Below are positions 38,331-48,400 of a DNA stretch of 64,000 nt, one piece after another (position 1 is the first letter of the stretch; each line of letters starts with the position of its first letter). Under the pieces are notes generated by a model. It did not search any database and had not been told where the DNA came from. It saw nothing but the letters and a program-made list of their open reading frames with translations. Where the stretch lies: positions 1,384,501-1,448,500 of the forward strand of contig OZ037850.1 of NCBI GenBank assembly GCA_964035575.1. Reading direction: 5' to 3'. Source of the stretch: Rhynchopus sp. YZ270_cl-10 (taxonomy: Eukaryota; Euglenozoa; Diplonemea; Diplonemida; Diplonemidae). The position numbers were made by a program, and so were the translations under genes.

Positions 38331-40820
38331 ATGAAGTTTTCCCTGGTCATCACTCTGTCGTTCGCCATAGTTGTCGTGCTTGCAGTGGGTGCGATGTGGT
38401 TCCCTGCAGCAAACGTTGCTTCCGCGTCGCTTCTGGAGGCGCGAGAGAACCAGCTGCTCGGTGTGAGCAAGCAGGTGACGGACCAGGCTGTCGACTACTT
38501 CATGGCGGCGACGAAGGCGACCATCATCGTGAAGGAGCTGTTCGAGGCAAGCCTGCGCATCTCCCCTCACCAAGGCACACGCTACTTCATCAAGAACTAT
38601 GCGACGGCCGTGTTCCACGCGCTGAAGCCCTACCCCTCTGTGGCCTCGTGCTGGGTGTCGCAGAAGCGTGACCCGCAGTACACCAACACAGACTGCAATC
38701 TGGACGTGGGGCTTATATCACGTGTGTACGTCGCAGACGTGAACAACGAAACCACAGGCAACTACTCCGACTGTCCGTTTGGGCAGCTGCGTGAGTGCGA
38801 CTCGAAGGCACGTCTCAACAAAATCGCAGGTGCCTCCAACATCACACACCCTTTGACTCTGGGGGTCCGCCTTGCAGCCATCCCCTGCAAGGCATGGATG
38901 CTCGCATCGACGAACGTGCTGTGGAACAAGCTGCAGGTCACTGCCAACCCTGCCACCGCGGATTCGCACGGTGTGAACGGGACTGTGTGGGGTCGTGGCT
39001 ACCCTGCGACTGTCGGCTCCCCACCCTCACAGGCTGTGTACCATGGTGTGTTTGCCTCCACAGACACCGGACCTCCGTGGGCACCTAAGTCAGCCATGGT
39101 GCAGTGTGGTGTGCGCTTGTCGAAAACGCAATTATCCGTTGCTGGGGAGAAGGACCTGATTGACATTCTCTCAGCAGCGGTAGCTTTGGTGGATATTGGC
39201 ACAACGCTGTTTATTCTCACACCAAAGAAAAAGATCCTAGCCACGTCGGACTTCAACTTCATTCCCGAGGTCAAGAGAAGTGACGGGTTTATGCTTGGTC
39301 TTAAACGCTACGACAACGACACTGTGAGACCCGAGATCACTGAAGTGTCGCAGTGGGTTGTGGACAGGCACTGCCAGTTCGCTGATGTGATCGGGCCTGG
39401 GCTCCTTCCCTGCAATTTCAGCAACATCCCTCAGCTGAAGACCATTGGCAGCCACACGGTGGCCTTCAAGGTTCTTGACGACCCTTTGGCAAAAGGAAGT
39501 CTTGGCATGCTCCTTGTCACCATGGTTGAGACAGACGAAGTGCGTGAGCCCATCATGGCCTTGAACATGCTGCTTGGTGTGATTGCAGGATGCACTCTTG
39601 TTGTGTGTTGCGCAGCTGCGTTTGGGTTTGGGATCAACTTTTCGACACCGATCTCATCCTTCAGGGACAGGCTCTACCTTGCTACAGAGCTGAACGACCT
39701 GCAAGAGATCAGCGAGAACCCAGTGAGGAGCTTTGTCACGGAAATCGACGAAATGCACACAGCGTTGAGTGTGCTGGCTGGCGCCTTGCTTGCGTACAAA
39801 TCCTTCCTCCCTGCCTCGTTTGATACAAAGGAGGACGACGACGAGACAGAAGACGAGTCGACGATTAATACCCTGGGACAGATCGAGAGTGGTGATGGAG
39901 GGGACACCAGTAGTGTGAAGTCGTCGGGTCATACAAGCAGGTATTCTGTGACAAGCATGACGGTTGGGAGAGAAGTCAAGAGGGATTGCAAGACAAGGGT
40001 GATGCAGAAGACAAAGTGCCATCTTGAGACGAAGAACGCGACAGCGCTGTTCCTCAACTGCAAGGACTTCCATTTGAATGTCGGGAAGGACAACGGGGTC
40101 TACGTGGAGGAGGCGAGTGACTTCATCTCGATGATTGCCTCCACATTGGGGCGAGGGGCCATTGAACGCTTCAACGGTGACCGCGTCTTCTGTTCGTGGA
40201 ATGTTTCGCTCAACTGTGCGAGACACAGAGAGGCTGCAGTGCCGGCCGCTATCGGAATCAAGTCTCTGTACATAAGAAACTTTTCTTCCTGCACAGTGTT
40301 CAACAAACCACTCTGCATGGGGATCGCCAGCGGACCCGTCTTCGGTGGGATCATCGGTTCAGCTGCCACGCGGTCTTTCAACATTGTTGGGAAGCCTGTC
40401 TCTTTGAGTGCAAAGCTGTGTGACCTGGCAACACAGTGCTCGCATGCTGCATCTGGGACCATCTTCAGCGATGATAGGAACGGCACCTCTGTGAAGAGCT
40501 TGCACATCATCAATGTGGTTGGTGTGTGCAGCTTCCTGCAGCCATTATGTGGGAAGGCACGCTGCGTTGTAAACGAGATCGTGGACGTGGCGAGCAACGA
40601 GGAGTGGATGTACCAGGTGGACGACAAGTGGGAGTCCGTTATCCAGAGCTACTTGCAGGACATTGATTCACCTGTGGCTTCCCTCATGACGACAACGTTC
40701 CCCGATGCCACTCGTTCAGCCGACCTGGCCTCAGTTGCGGACGACGCAGACGCATTCAAGGCGTACTTCACCTTTGACCCAGCAACGTTCCGTGCGAAGC
40801 AACCTAAGGCAGTCTCATGA
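38331..40820 (+). CDS. Membrane receptor with a degenerate class III nucleotidyl cyclase domain
   Basis: The start is ATG 38331, directly after a T-rich tract and AAG. Upstream in-frame codons lie within that tract. The 829-residue product has an N-terminal membrane anchor (residues 4-22), an extracellular region of about 385 residues (possibly a double-Cache-type sensor), a second membrane segment (about 412-433), an acidic linker and a C-terminal cyclase fold (about 560-755). By eye, the first metal Asp is Asn576 (LFLNCKDF), while the second is kept as Asp617 (FNGDRVF). The usual IGDxVNLAxR motif reads VGKPVSLSAK, replacing Asp by Lys688, Asn by Ser691 and Arg by Lys695. I infer weak or no cyclase activity. 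The topology resembles receptor cyclases of kinetoplastids. Confidence 0.82.
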   Translation: MKFSLVITLSFAIVVVLAVGAMWFPAANVASASLLEARENQLLGVSKQVTDQAVDYFMAATKATIIVKELFEASLRISPHQGTRYFIKNYATAVFHALKPYPSVASCWVSQKRDPQYTNTDCNLDVGLISRVYVADVNNETTGNYSDCPFGQLRECDSKARLNKIAGASNITHPLTLGVRLAAIPCKAWMLASTNVLWNKLQVTANPATADSHGVNGTVWGRGYPATVGSPPSQAVYHGVFASTDTGPPWAPKSAMVQCGVRLSKTQLSVAGEKDLIDILSAAVALVDIGTTLFILTPKKKILATSDFNFIPEVKRSDGFMLGLKRYDNDTVRPEITEVSQWVVDRHCQFADVIGPGLLPCNFSNIPQLKTIGSHTVAFKVLDDPLAKGSLGMLLVTMVETDEVREPIMALNMLLGVIAGCTLVVCCAAAFGFGINFSTPISSFRDRLYLATELNDLQEISENPVRSFVTEIDEMHTALSVLAGALLAYKSFLPASFDTKEDDDETEDESTINTLGQIESGDGGDTSSVKSSGHTSRYSVTSMTVGREVKRDCKTRVMQKTKCHLETKNATALFLNCKDFHLNVGKDNGVYVEEASDFISMIASTLGRGAIERFNGDRVFCSWNVSLNCARHREAAVPAAIGIKSLYIRNFSSCTVFNKPLCMGIASGPVFGGIIGSAATRSFNIVGKPVSLSAKLCDLATQCSHAASGTIFSDDRNGTSVKSLHIINVVGVCSFLQPLCGKARCVVNEIVDVASNEEWMYQVDDKWESVIQSYLQDIDSPVASLMTTTFPDATRSADLASVADDADAFKAYFTFDPATFRAKQPKAVS

Positions 40821-41633
40821 TTTCGAAGTGCTGAAACGATTGTTTCCGAACCGAGTGCCTTTCCCCTGCCAAGTTCAACAGAATGGAGAGTTAACCGAAC
40901 ACCATTGCACGTGGCCGATGGTCCGTGCTGTTTCTTGCGTGCTTTTATTGATATTTCTCTTCCTCTCCTTCTTTCAAACTCGAGGTGACTTAACATGAGA
41001 GGCTTTGGTGCATACAACACATGTTTTGTGGGTTTGCATCATACAAGAACACATCTTACCAAAGTATTTCCTTTTATTCTTTTGAGGTGTGCGTGTATGA
41101 TACAAAACCACAACGATCAGAGAAAGCTAGTCTCTCTCCGTCTACACCCCATATGAGGAACAGACCCGTTGTCTTCGCCGATACGGCGGAGTAGTCAGGG
41201 GGACTACTAATAGTGATACTAGTCCAAATGACTAGTGTCTTACGACTAGTTTTACGATATCATTAGTAGAGTCAGCAACCAGTTGTTACGGCTAATACCT
41301 CTGACTATTAGGAGGGGACGTAAATACTCTTTGCAGCACCCTTTTATTTTATTTTGGAGGAGGTGGCTAAATCGCTGTGATCAGGTTCATCTTGTGCTTT
41401 CCTCCGGATGGCTGGCAGTTTCCCTCTCCTTGTTCTGCGACTCCCTTCAGCCACGGCCCTTTTGTTTATTGTTGTGGTTGGTTTTATATTACCATCGTTT
41501 CTTTGTCTGTGCCTTCGCAGGAGACCGTGTAATTTGGTCCCTCTTTTTTGCGAGGGTTCTTCAAAGTTGATACCATGCAAAGACAGGTTTAAAGGAAGGT
41601 TGGTGACAGCATCTCCCTCTCTTTCTGAAAAGA

Positions 41634-41701
41634 ACAGAAAGTGGAGATTGCACAACTGTGGCAACACAACCGAGACAACTACACTGCTCCAACAATTTAG
41701 A
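41634..41701 (-). mobile_element. Inserted copy of the 65-bp dispersed repeat
   Basis: In the duplicate at 29969-29980 CTGAAAAGA runs straight into AAACACAAA. Here the repeat (complement of the 13100 copy) sits between them, with AGA on both sides. It is too short to code for anything. Confidence 0.75.
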
Positions 41702-42107
41702 AAACACAAAAAAAAGCGCCGAGTGAAATTTGTGAACCAACCTGGGTGACGAAATTAGCGTAGAAACTGCTCGGGGTTTTTGAACGGATTTTTTTCGGTG
41801 GGTTGGAGTGTCTTTTATTATCTTGTCTTTTTTATTTTATTTTTTTTGAATTTTTTTTTTACCATTCCTTTTTAGGGAACTGTGCATATACGGTCCTGGA
41901 AGCTCCAAGAAAATGGAGTCGGTGGGCTTAATAGGAAGTTGCCTTTCCTAAACGTGCACACAACTGCCAAAAAGGGGAGGAGTCGTCACTCACCGTCGTC
42001 ACTCACCTATATCATCATTGAAATACCATTGCTTACCAATGGTACACTCCAATATTGTTGCCCCGTTTTTTTTTTTTTTTTTTTTTGAATTTTTTTTGCG
42101 TGCAGAC

Positions 42108-42780
42108 CAGGGCTATTTCTAAAAACCTGTTCCTGATTTTTGGAAAATGAAAAATTTGCGTTGGGATTTTGTATGGGTCTGCCAAAAAAAATTGCGCCTA
42201 AGCCAGTACTTATCAAGGGTAGGGGATGGGCTTTCTGCTTGAAGAAAGTTACCAATTTTTTTTTTTTATTTTGAAAAGTTTTCTTCCAGATTGTGCAAGT
42301 AGCGGGGGTTTTGATGTATTCTGAAAAAAAACATGTAGGGCGCATCAGAGTGACGGAGGGCGCTATGAGGGGGTTTCTTAGAAAACTTGTTTGTTCTCTA
42401 CACTAACATCACGTGGCACCACACTCATTTTAACCAAAACCAAGAACTTGCCCATTTCGGCAAATTGACCCACCACAGCGCGGACGGATTCCAAAAAACG
42501 TAAATACAGACGTTTCCGAACATTTTTGAGTTTTGGGGTTCGCATAGAAAATCTGGTTAAATTTGGACTTTGGCTTCTCCTGGGACCTCTTTACCTTACA
42601 CTCATTTTAACCAAAACCAAGAATTTGTCCATTTCGGCAAATTGACCCCACCACAGCGCGGACGGATTCCAAAAAACGCAAATACAGACGTTTTTGGCAC
42701 TGTACAAAGTTGCCAAAAAAATTTTTGGGTCCCATATTGGATTTTGGACCCCCCGGACCCCATATTTAGAAATAGCCCTG
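42108..42780. mobile_element. Non-autonomous hAT-like element, 673 bp
   Basis: Ends CAGGGCTATTTCTAAA and TTTAGAAATAGCCCTG are perfect inverted repeats. Flanks GTGCAGAC (42100-42107) and GTGCAGAA (42781-42788) match at seven of eight positions, fitting an 8-bp target duplication. The duplicate at about 30110-30125 lacks the element. Inside is a tandem pair of about 100 bp (42418-42520 and 42598-42700). No transposase gene. Confidence 0.85.
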
Positions 42781-42925
42781 GTGCAGAATTTTGTGTTACT
42801 TTTTGATTTTTTTTGTCAGTTTTGTTGCTCCTTCTGCTTAGCAACGTGCTCCATAACACGTGCCCAAAACCTTTATTTGCTTCTTTTTGGTTTAGTTTTT
42901 GATTGGTATGGCTGAACGAGGGGAT

Positions 42926-43025
42926 GAAAAAAAGTGCGCAAAAAGTGCGCAGAAGTGCGCAAAAAGTGCGAATCAGTCCTTGATTGTTTTTTTTAATGTG
43001 GAAAAAGTGCGCAAGAAGTGCGAAT
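42926..43025. repeat. Short tandem AAGTGCGCA units
   Basis: About six AAAGTGCGCA/AAGTGCGAA units, absent from the 30.25 kb copy of the duplication. Confidence 0.7.
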
Positions 43026-43494
43026 CACCCCCCTTCAGCCACCATTGATTCATTATTATTTTCTTGTGAGACGCTCGAAGAACCCAGGGGAGGGGTGTGT
43101 CCCCCACGTCTTTTTTTACAGATCAAAGAAAAGTGTGAAACACACCCCAAGCGATCCCCTGGCAATATTCAACTGCAAAAAGGGACCTCATTTGGTTATT
43201 CTTCTTCCCCCCCCACCCACTTCCCAATAGAAGTTTATTTCTTTTACTTACCGATCCTCTGGTATTCTAAAAACCCCACTTCCCTGCCCACCGCATGGAT
43301 TGATTTCTCTGCCTTAGAGTGACTTCCCCCCAGGGAGTACATTGTCCCGTCGAAAGAAATGCTCCCTTAATGCGTACTGTTGTTGTTGTTTTTTTTGATT
43401 TTATCGTCGTTTAGTACTTCCCTTTCAGGATGCGTACGAGAGCCGTATTCGTCTTTTCTTTGAAATTTTTCTTCAACATACATTTTTTGCACCC

Positions 43495-43550
43495 TCTTTG
43501 CATTCTTATCGTTTCGCCAGGTTTCGTTAAGAAAAGAATGCATATGAAAT
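43495..43550 (+). repeat. AAAAGAATG...ATGAAA hairpin motif, copy 4
   Basis: GCATTCTTATCG...GGTTTCGTTAAG, then AAAAGAATGCATATGAAATA. GCATTCTTA pairs with TAAGAAAAGAATGC with a bulge. It lies just upstream of the next motif and the peptidase gene. Confidence 0.5.
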
Positions 43551-43578
43551 AATCTTCCACTTCCTTTTTATTCCTTTC

Positions 43579-43630
43579 AAGGTGACTAAGCACGAGAGGC
43601 TCCGGGTCATCTTATAAGCTTTTCTTTCTT
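43579..43630 (+). promoter_or_regulatory. CACGAGAGG motif, subfamily A, upstream of the peptidase gene
   Basis: TTTCAAG|GTGACTAAGCACG, then AGAGGCTCCGGGTCATC, TTATAAGCTTTTC and a T/C tract. It lies about 220 bp upstream of the ATG at 43800 and is followed by the block shared with the cyclase-like gene. Confidence 0.55.
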
Positions 43631-43799
43631 TGTGTCCACGATGCTTTCATCCCCCCACATTCCCCCGCCTTTTTAAACACCTTCTGTGTTTACCCCCCTT
43701 ACCCCATATCTCCACAAATGAAACACCCCTTTTACACTTTCCCCTTCCTTCCCACAAACTACCCCCACACACTCCCCAAGAAGCACACACTTTGGTACA
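43630..43799 (+). promoter_or_regulatory. Upstream region of the peptidase gene
   Basis: Copy of the 37906-38085 block, then a C/T-rich stretch and AAG at about 43780, close to the ATG. This is a likely trans-splice acceptor region. Confidence 0.55.
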
Positions 43800-45182
43800 A
43801 TGCAAAAGGCGGGCTTGCTTCTGCTTGCATGCCAGGTGGCGTCTGGTGAGAGGCTGGGGTACGGCAGGGCTGCAGCTGACCCCTTCTTTGCGACATACAC
43901 GGACGCGGCCGCGGCCGAGATCTATGAGGCACCGTTGGACCACTTCAACGCAACCGACACAAGGACAGTGGAGATCCGGTACTGGGTTGACGATTCTTGC
44001 CTGACACCGGGAGGTCCTCTCTTTGTCCGCATGGGTGGCGAAGGTGCCTCTGGCCGTGCCCGCTGCGGGACACGCGAAAAGAAGTTTGGTGCTGCGGTGC
44101 TCTCCCTCGAACACAGATTCTACGGGGAGTCGCTCCCAAAGAACCACACCGAGCCTCTGTCCAACGAACACCTCGCCTTCCTCACCGTGGAGCAGAATTT
44201 GGCCGACACCAGTGACATAGTAATGCTAGTGGAGAAGCGTCTTGCGTCGTCGAAGGTCGTCGCCTTTGGTGGGTCCTACAGTGGGGCAACGTGCGCGTGG
44301 TTCAAGCAGAAGTACCCTGTGTTGGTGAATGGTTGCATCTCAAGCAGTGGTGTGATCAACACCATCCTTGACCTGTCGGCGTGGGATGCGAGGGTGCGTA
44401 CAGCGCTGATGACACCGCCGCAGACGCCGGGGTGTGGTGTGCAGCTGCGTGCCGCCATCACTGCGCTTGAGACGAAGTTTGCTGCAGGAAAGGGCGACGA
44501 CATGAAGCGTGCCTTTGGTGCAGAGAACCTGATCGGGACACCCTTCGGTGACGAGGACTTCTTCTTCGCAGTGTCCGACGGTGCGCAGAGCCTTGACCAG
44601 TACGGCAACAAAGCAGCGCTCTGCGACAACCTCGCAAAGCTGCCTGCAAACCCAACAGACGACGAACGCATCGACAGCATCCGCCACATCGTCGAGACCT
44701 ACCAAGGGAAGACCTTCGTGGGCGGGCACTACTACGACACAGAGAAGCTGAAGTACGACACCTCCACCACAGGCGCGGGTGTTGGCAATCGCCAGTGGAG
44801 GTGGCAGAAGTGCCATGAGACGGGGTACCTGCAGTCTGCGCCTGCCGAGAACTCGCTGCGCTCTGTGAAGTACAACAACTTCCCGATTCTGCTGAGCCAA
44901 TGTGCATACATGTTCAACACAACGACGGCGGCGGTGACGGAGATGAACGCGAACTTCACGAAGCAGTTCTACCACGAGGCAGCGTCGTCCTCGAACACGT
45001 TTTTCATCAACTACTCAGACGACCCGTGGCAGGAGGCGAGCACGACGCAGCCCCTTGGCCCCACCCTCGAAACCTGCATGGTCACATGCGACGGCTGTGG
45101 GCACTGTGGTGCCGGTGCAGGCTCCGCAGCAGACGCCTGCGACGACGCTGCTACAGAGAGGATTGGACGCTACCTCTCGTAG
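43800..45182 (+). CDS. Serine carboxypeptidase, family S28
   Basis: A 460-residue secreted or lysosomal peptidase with a short signal peptide (MQKAGLLLLACQVASG). S28 enzymes (prolyl carboxypeptidase and dipeptidyl-peptidase II type) remove residues next to proline. EAPLDHFN, GPLFVRMGGEG and LEHRFYGES are family landmarks. The nucleophile is Ser159 in FGGSYSGA. The acid is probably Asp408 (NYSDDPW) and the base His435 (GCGHCGAG). All three are present and the length is normal, so it should be active. Many Cys and N-glycosylation sites fit an extracytoplasmic enzyme. The start is ATG 43800, 262 bp before the next gene begins after the stop. For a phagotrophic cell a digestive role is plausible. 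Confidence 0.92.
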   Translation: MQKAGLLLLACQVASGERLGYGRAAADPFFATYTDAAAAEIYEAPLDHFNATDTRTVEIRYWVDDSCLTPGGPLFVRMGGEGASGRARCGTREKKFGAAVLSLEHRFYGESLPKNHTEPLSNEHLAFLTVEQNLADTSDIVMLVEKRLASSKVVAFGGSYSGATCAWFKQKYPVLVNGCISSSGVINTILDLSAWDARVRTALMTPPQTPGCGVQLRAAITALETKFAAGKGDDMKRAFGAENLIGTPFGDEDFFFAVSDGAQSLDQYGNKAALCDNLAKLPANPTDDERIDSIRHIVETYQGKTFVGGHYYDTEKLKYDTSTTGAGVGNRQWRWQKCHETGYLQSAPAENSLRSVKYNNFPILLSQCAYMFNTTTAAVTEMNANFTKQFYHEAASSSNTFFINYSDDPWQEASTTQPLGPTLETCMVTCDGCGHCGAGAGSAADACDDAATERIGRYLS

Positions 45183-45444
45183 GGGGGTGGTGAAATTATG
45201 TGAAAAAAAAATGTGGTGTGAATATCCGAGTGCGCGGCTTCCGTCCAATGTGATGTAGAACCAAAATGTAACGTTGCATTGTTGCAAACTATAAGGGGCT
45301 CCTGCCTCAAACGTTCTTTTTTTGTGTTAAATGACAACACAATGTATAAAAAATAGATCCCCTTTTCGTCCCCATGCCCCCCAACCCCACGCTGTCCCCT
45401 CACCCTTCTCACCTTCCAGGTACAGAGCGGCAGACCACCCGTGT
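45183..45444 (+). promoter_or_regulatory. Intergenic region with candidate splice acceptor
   Basis: The CCCCTCACCCTTCTCACC tract ends TTCCAG at about 45419, 25 bp before the ATG at 45445. The short distance and strong pyrimidine tract make this the best acceptor candidate in the window. Confidence 0.55.
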
Positions 45445-48400
45445 ATGGGGTGGCGAACGATGACTCAGCGCAGCACTATACTGTGCATGGTGCTTGCGCT
45501 TTGCAAAGCAAATACAATATCTGCAGCAAAATCAGACCTCGACCTGTTGACCGTGAACACCACTGTGCGGGACGTGCTCGTCCACACACCCATGGAGTAC
45601 ATCTCCACCAAGGTGTCCCTCACGGTTGTCCCAGACCTGTCACCAGACCTGTCGGACTACTACTACGTGGTCACCGACAAAGAGATCTTCGTAAAGCACG
45701 TCAACGACGGCTATGCAGGAACCCCTCTCTCTCTAGGCGGCATGCACGCAGTGTACAGCGACTCAAAGCTCTATGTGTTGGACGCGGCTGCGATCTCGGT
45801 TGTGCGTATCATGAATATGAATGGGGTGCCCGAGCTTACCCTGCTCCACTCTGTGCCGGTAATGTCGGATTGCAACAAGGTGGCGGTTGTGAACAATGTG
45901 TACGTACTCAACTGCAGCGATACGGTTCTGATGTTTCCTGTGGACCCATCACCGCCACCTCAGCCGTTGCCTGCAGCTGTGCCAGGTGCTACCCTTGGGT
46001 GTGTGGATGCGGCTGCAATGCTGGTCATTCTCTTCATCGGCAACAACATCGCGATGTACGACCTCAAGTCAGGCGTGCCCATGCCACTCCAAAGCAACTC
46101 TAACTACGGCCCCCTCCCCTACCAGCCCCTCTCCTGCCAACACCAAGACGCCACCCTCTACGTAATGTGCAAAGGCATAGGCGGCCTCGACGGCACAAAG
46201 AACTTTATCGGATACAACACAACAAGCAACAAACCGCTCTTCGCGCACACCTACAAAATGGACGCCTTCTGTCTGATGAACGCCTCGCATCTTGCCCTCG
46301 TGGATGAAACCACAGTCTCGAATGTAATCCTGAATGCGACAGTGATGGATGCTGTGTCCTCTCTTGCCCTTCAGAACAGTGAGCCGGTGAACTATCTGGT
46401 CAAGGTGCGCAACAACGTGATTGTGGTGACAGACAACAGCCTCAAGAGCTTCCATGTAGTGCCCCAGACGCTGTCCTCGGGGAAGGACTTCTTCCCAAAC
46501 TCTGGAACGGCAGCACGCATCGAGCTTGACCGTCTGCACGAAGGCATCTTCTTTGTGTCGGAGCACGCCGGTGGCCTGCAATCGGTCAAGCTTGACGATA
46601 CAGGCTTCGTCACGATCTCCTCCGAGCAAGAGGCCACGTGGACTACAGTCAGCTCTCACCTCCTTGCGGGCCGTTTGTTCGCCTTTTCGGGCGACGTTAC
46701 GACCATACAAACTTATCTCGTCAGCGACATCAAAACAGGGCAGCTGGACACCAACAACAGAGCCACCTTCACCAGCATCACATCCTGCAAGCGTGCCGTC
46801 GCGTACGAAACCACTCTCTACGCGATGTGCGACATCGACGGCGATCGTGCGCACCTCGTGAGGTTCAACGCATCGGGCACGGAACCCACCTTGATCAATA
46901 CCAAACTCCCCGTGGGGGCAGTCATGTGCCAGAACGGCGAGCACATTGCAGTTACAAAATACGACGATCCAGAGGAAATCATTCTGTACCTTGCGAGCAC
47001 GTATCCGACTGAGGTGCGGAGCCGCCGTGTGGGATACCGCATCACGTCCTGCGAGCTGCAGACGATCGGGACACATGTACAGCTGCTTGTGGGTGGTGAG
47101 GGCTCTAAGCTCTTGAAGGTGGACCTTGCGTCCAACGTGGCGACAGATTTGTCAGGGAGTTTTGAGGCGCGTGACTTCTCGATAGCTGCGATTCTGTCTG
47201 TGTCTGGGTTTGAGAGATTTGTTCTGCTGCATAATGGTGATATGAATCTGCTTGTCTTTGACCTGGACGAAGAGGAGGTGGTCCAAAACGTGACCATCGA
47301 ATGCCAGGCAATGGGGCAAATGCAGATCATGCACATGTCTGGCGGCACACGCCAGCTTCTCATTGCTGGCACGGACAGGGTCATGGCAGTTCCTTTGAAC
47401 CTCGCACCCGACACTGCAGCCCCAACACCCGCACCTCGCACATCGAGCCCTGCGACACTCACCCCACCTACTGCGCCACCCCCAAGCAACGTCCCTGCAC
47501 ACACCACTGCGAGTCCAGAACACACAGACGCCCCTGCCACACAGACGTCCTCCGTCCTGCCATCGACACTCTCTGAGGTACCCATCGAGTCGACAGAGCC
47601 AATGGTGGTGACAACGGGGCCCACTACACTAGCGCCTCCCGTTCCCACAATGGCACCGGTGGAGGAGACGGAGGTGGTGTGGTGTGAAGTGTACCCACAT
47701 ACTGCCAATGTGGAGCACCAGGCGTGCCGGGTGTTCGGCGACGAGGCTGCGACGTGCAGTGCGGTGCAGACGTGTACTTGCGGACGGTCCTTCAGCAATG
47801 TTGGGAGTGCGTCCGTTTGCATGGAGCTGCCACACCTGGACCAGGAGGAGATCTTCTTGACCGTGCGCACAAGCGTCACCTGGGATGCTGCCTGCGAGCA
47901 GATGCAGGAAACCTTGAAGGACACTATCACCACTGTCGTTCACAACACCCTTGGTGGCGATGTCGTCGGTGTCGGCACTGAGTGCCCTGGACCGCTCCAA
48001 CTCGACATTGTCCTGCAGCACGTCTCTCTCAAACACGTTCTCGAAGCCAACCTGCAGGCAGAGGTGCGCAAACGCTATGTCAAGGACGCAGAGTTGTCTG
48101 CTAGTGTCGCCCGCCTGGGCCCCGTCGCTCGCACCCAGATCACCGTCTCTGCACAGTGCGAGGCGGAAGGCGCAGAGTTTGCACTGCAAGCCGCACTGCA
48201 GTGCCGCGCCTACGTCTGCAAGGAAGGGTACACCCTGTCGGGTATGCACATCTGCGTTGCGGAGGGGTCTGATGAGGAAGGGGTGCTGCACTTTGTGCTT
48301 TTGGGGTTGGGGTGTTTGGTGTGTGTGATTGTGGCTTTGATTGTGTGGCTGCGGGTGCGGAAGACGCGGGAGACTGCGAATGGGGACAGTGCTTCTCCAC

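Larger units (their letters stand above)
40956..43420 (+). repeat. Segmental duplication, copy 2
   Basis: Counterpart of 29556-30549 plus 36901-37055. It lacks the 130-bp MITE, the TTC arrays and the retroelement. It has its own insertions: the 65-bp repeat (41634-41701), a 673-bp element (42108-42780) and a short tandem AAGTGCGCA region (about 42926-43025). Confidence 0.85.

Noticed and set aside
45331-45444. Start of the fourth receptor at ATG 45331
   Set aside because: The 38 extra residues are Pro/His-rich, would come before the strongest pyrimidine-AG site and would bury the signal peptide.
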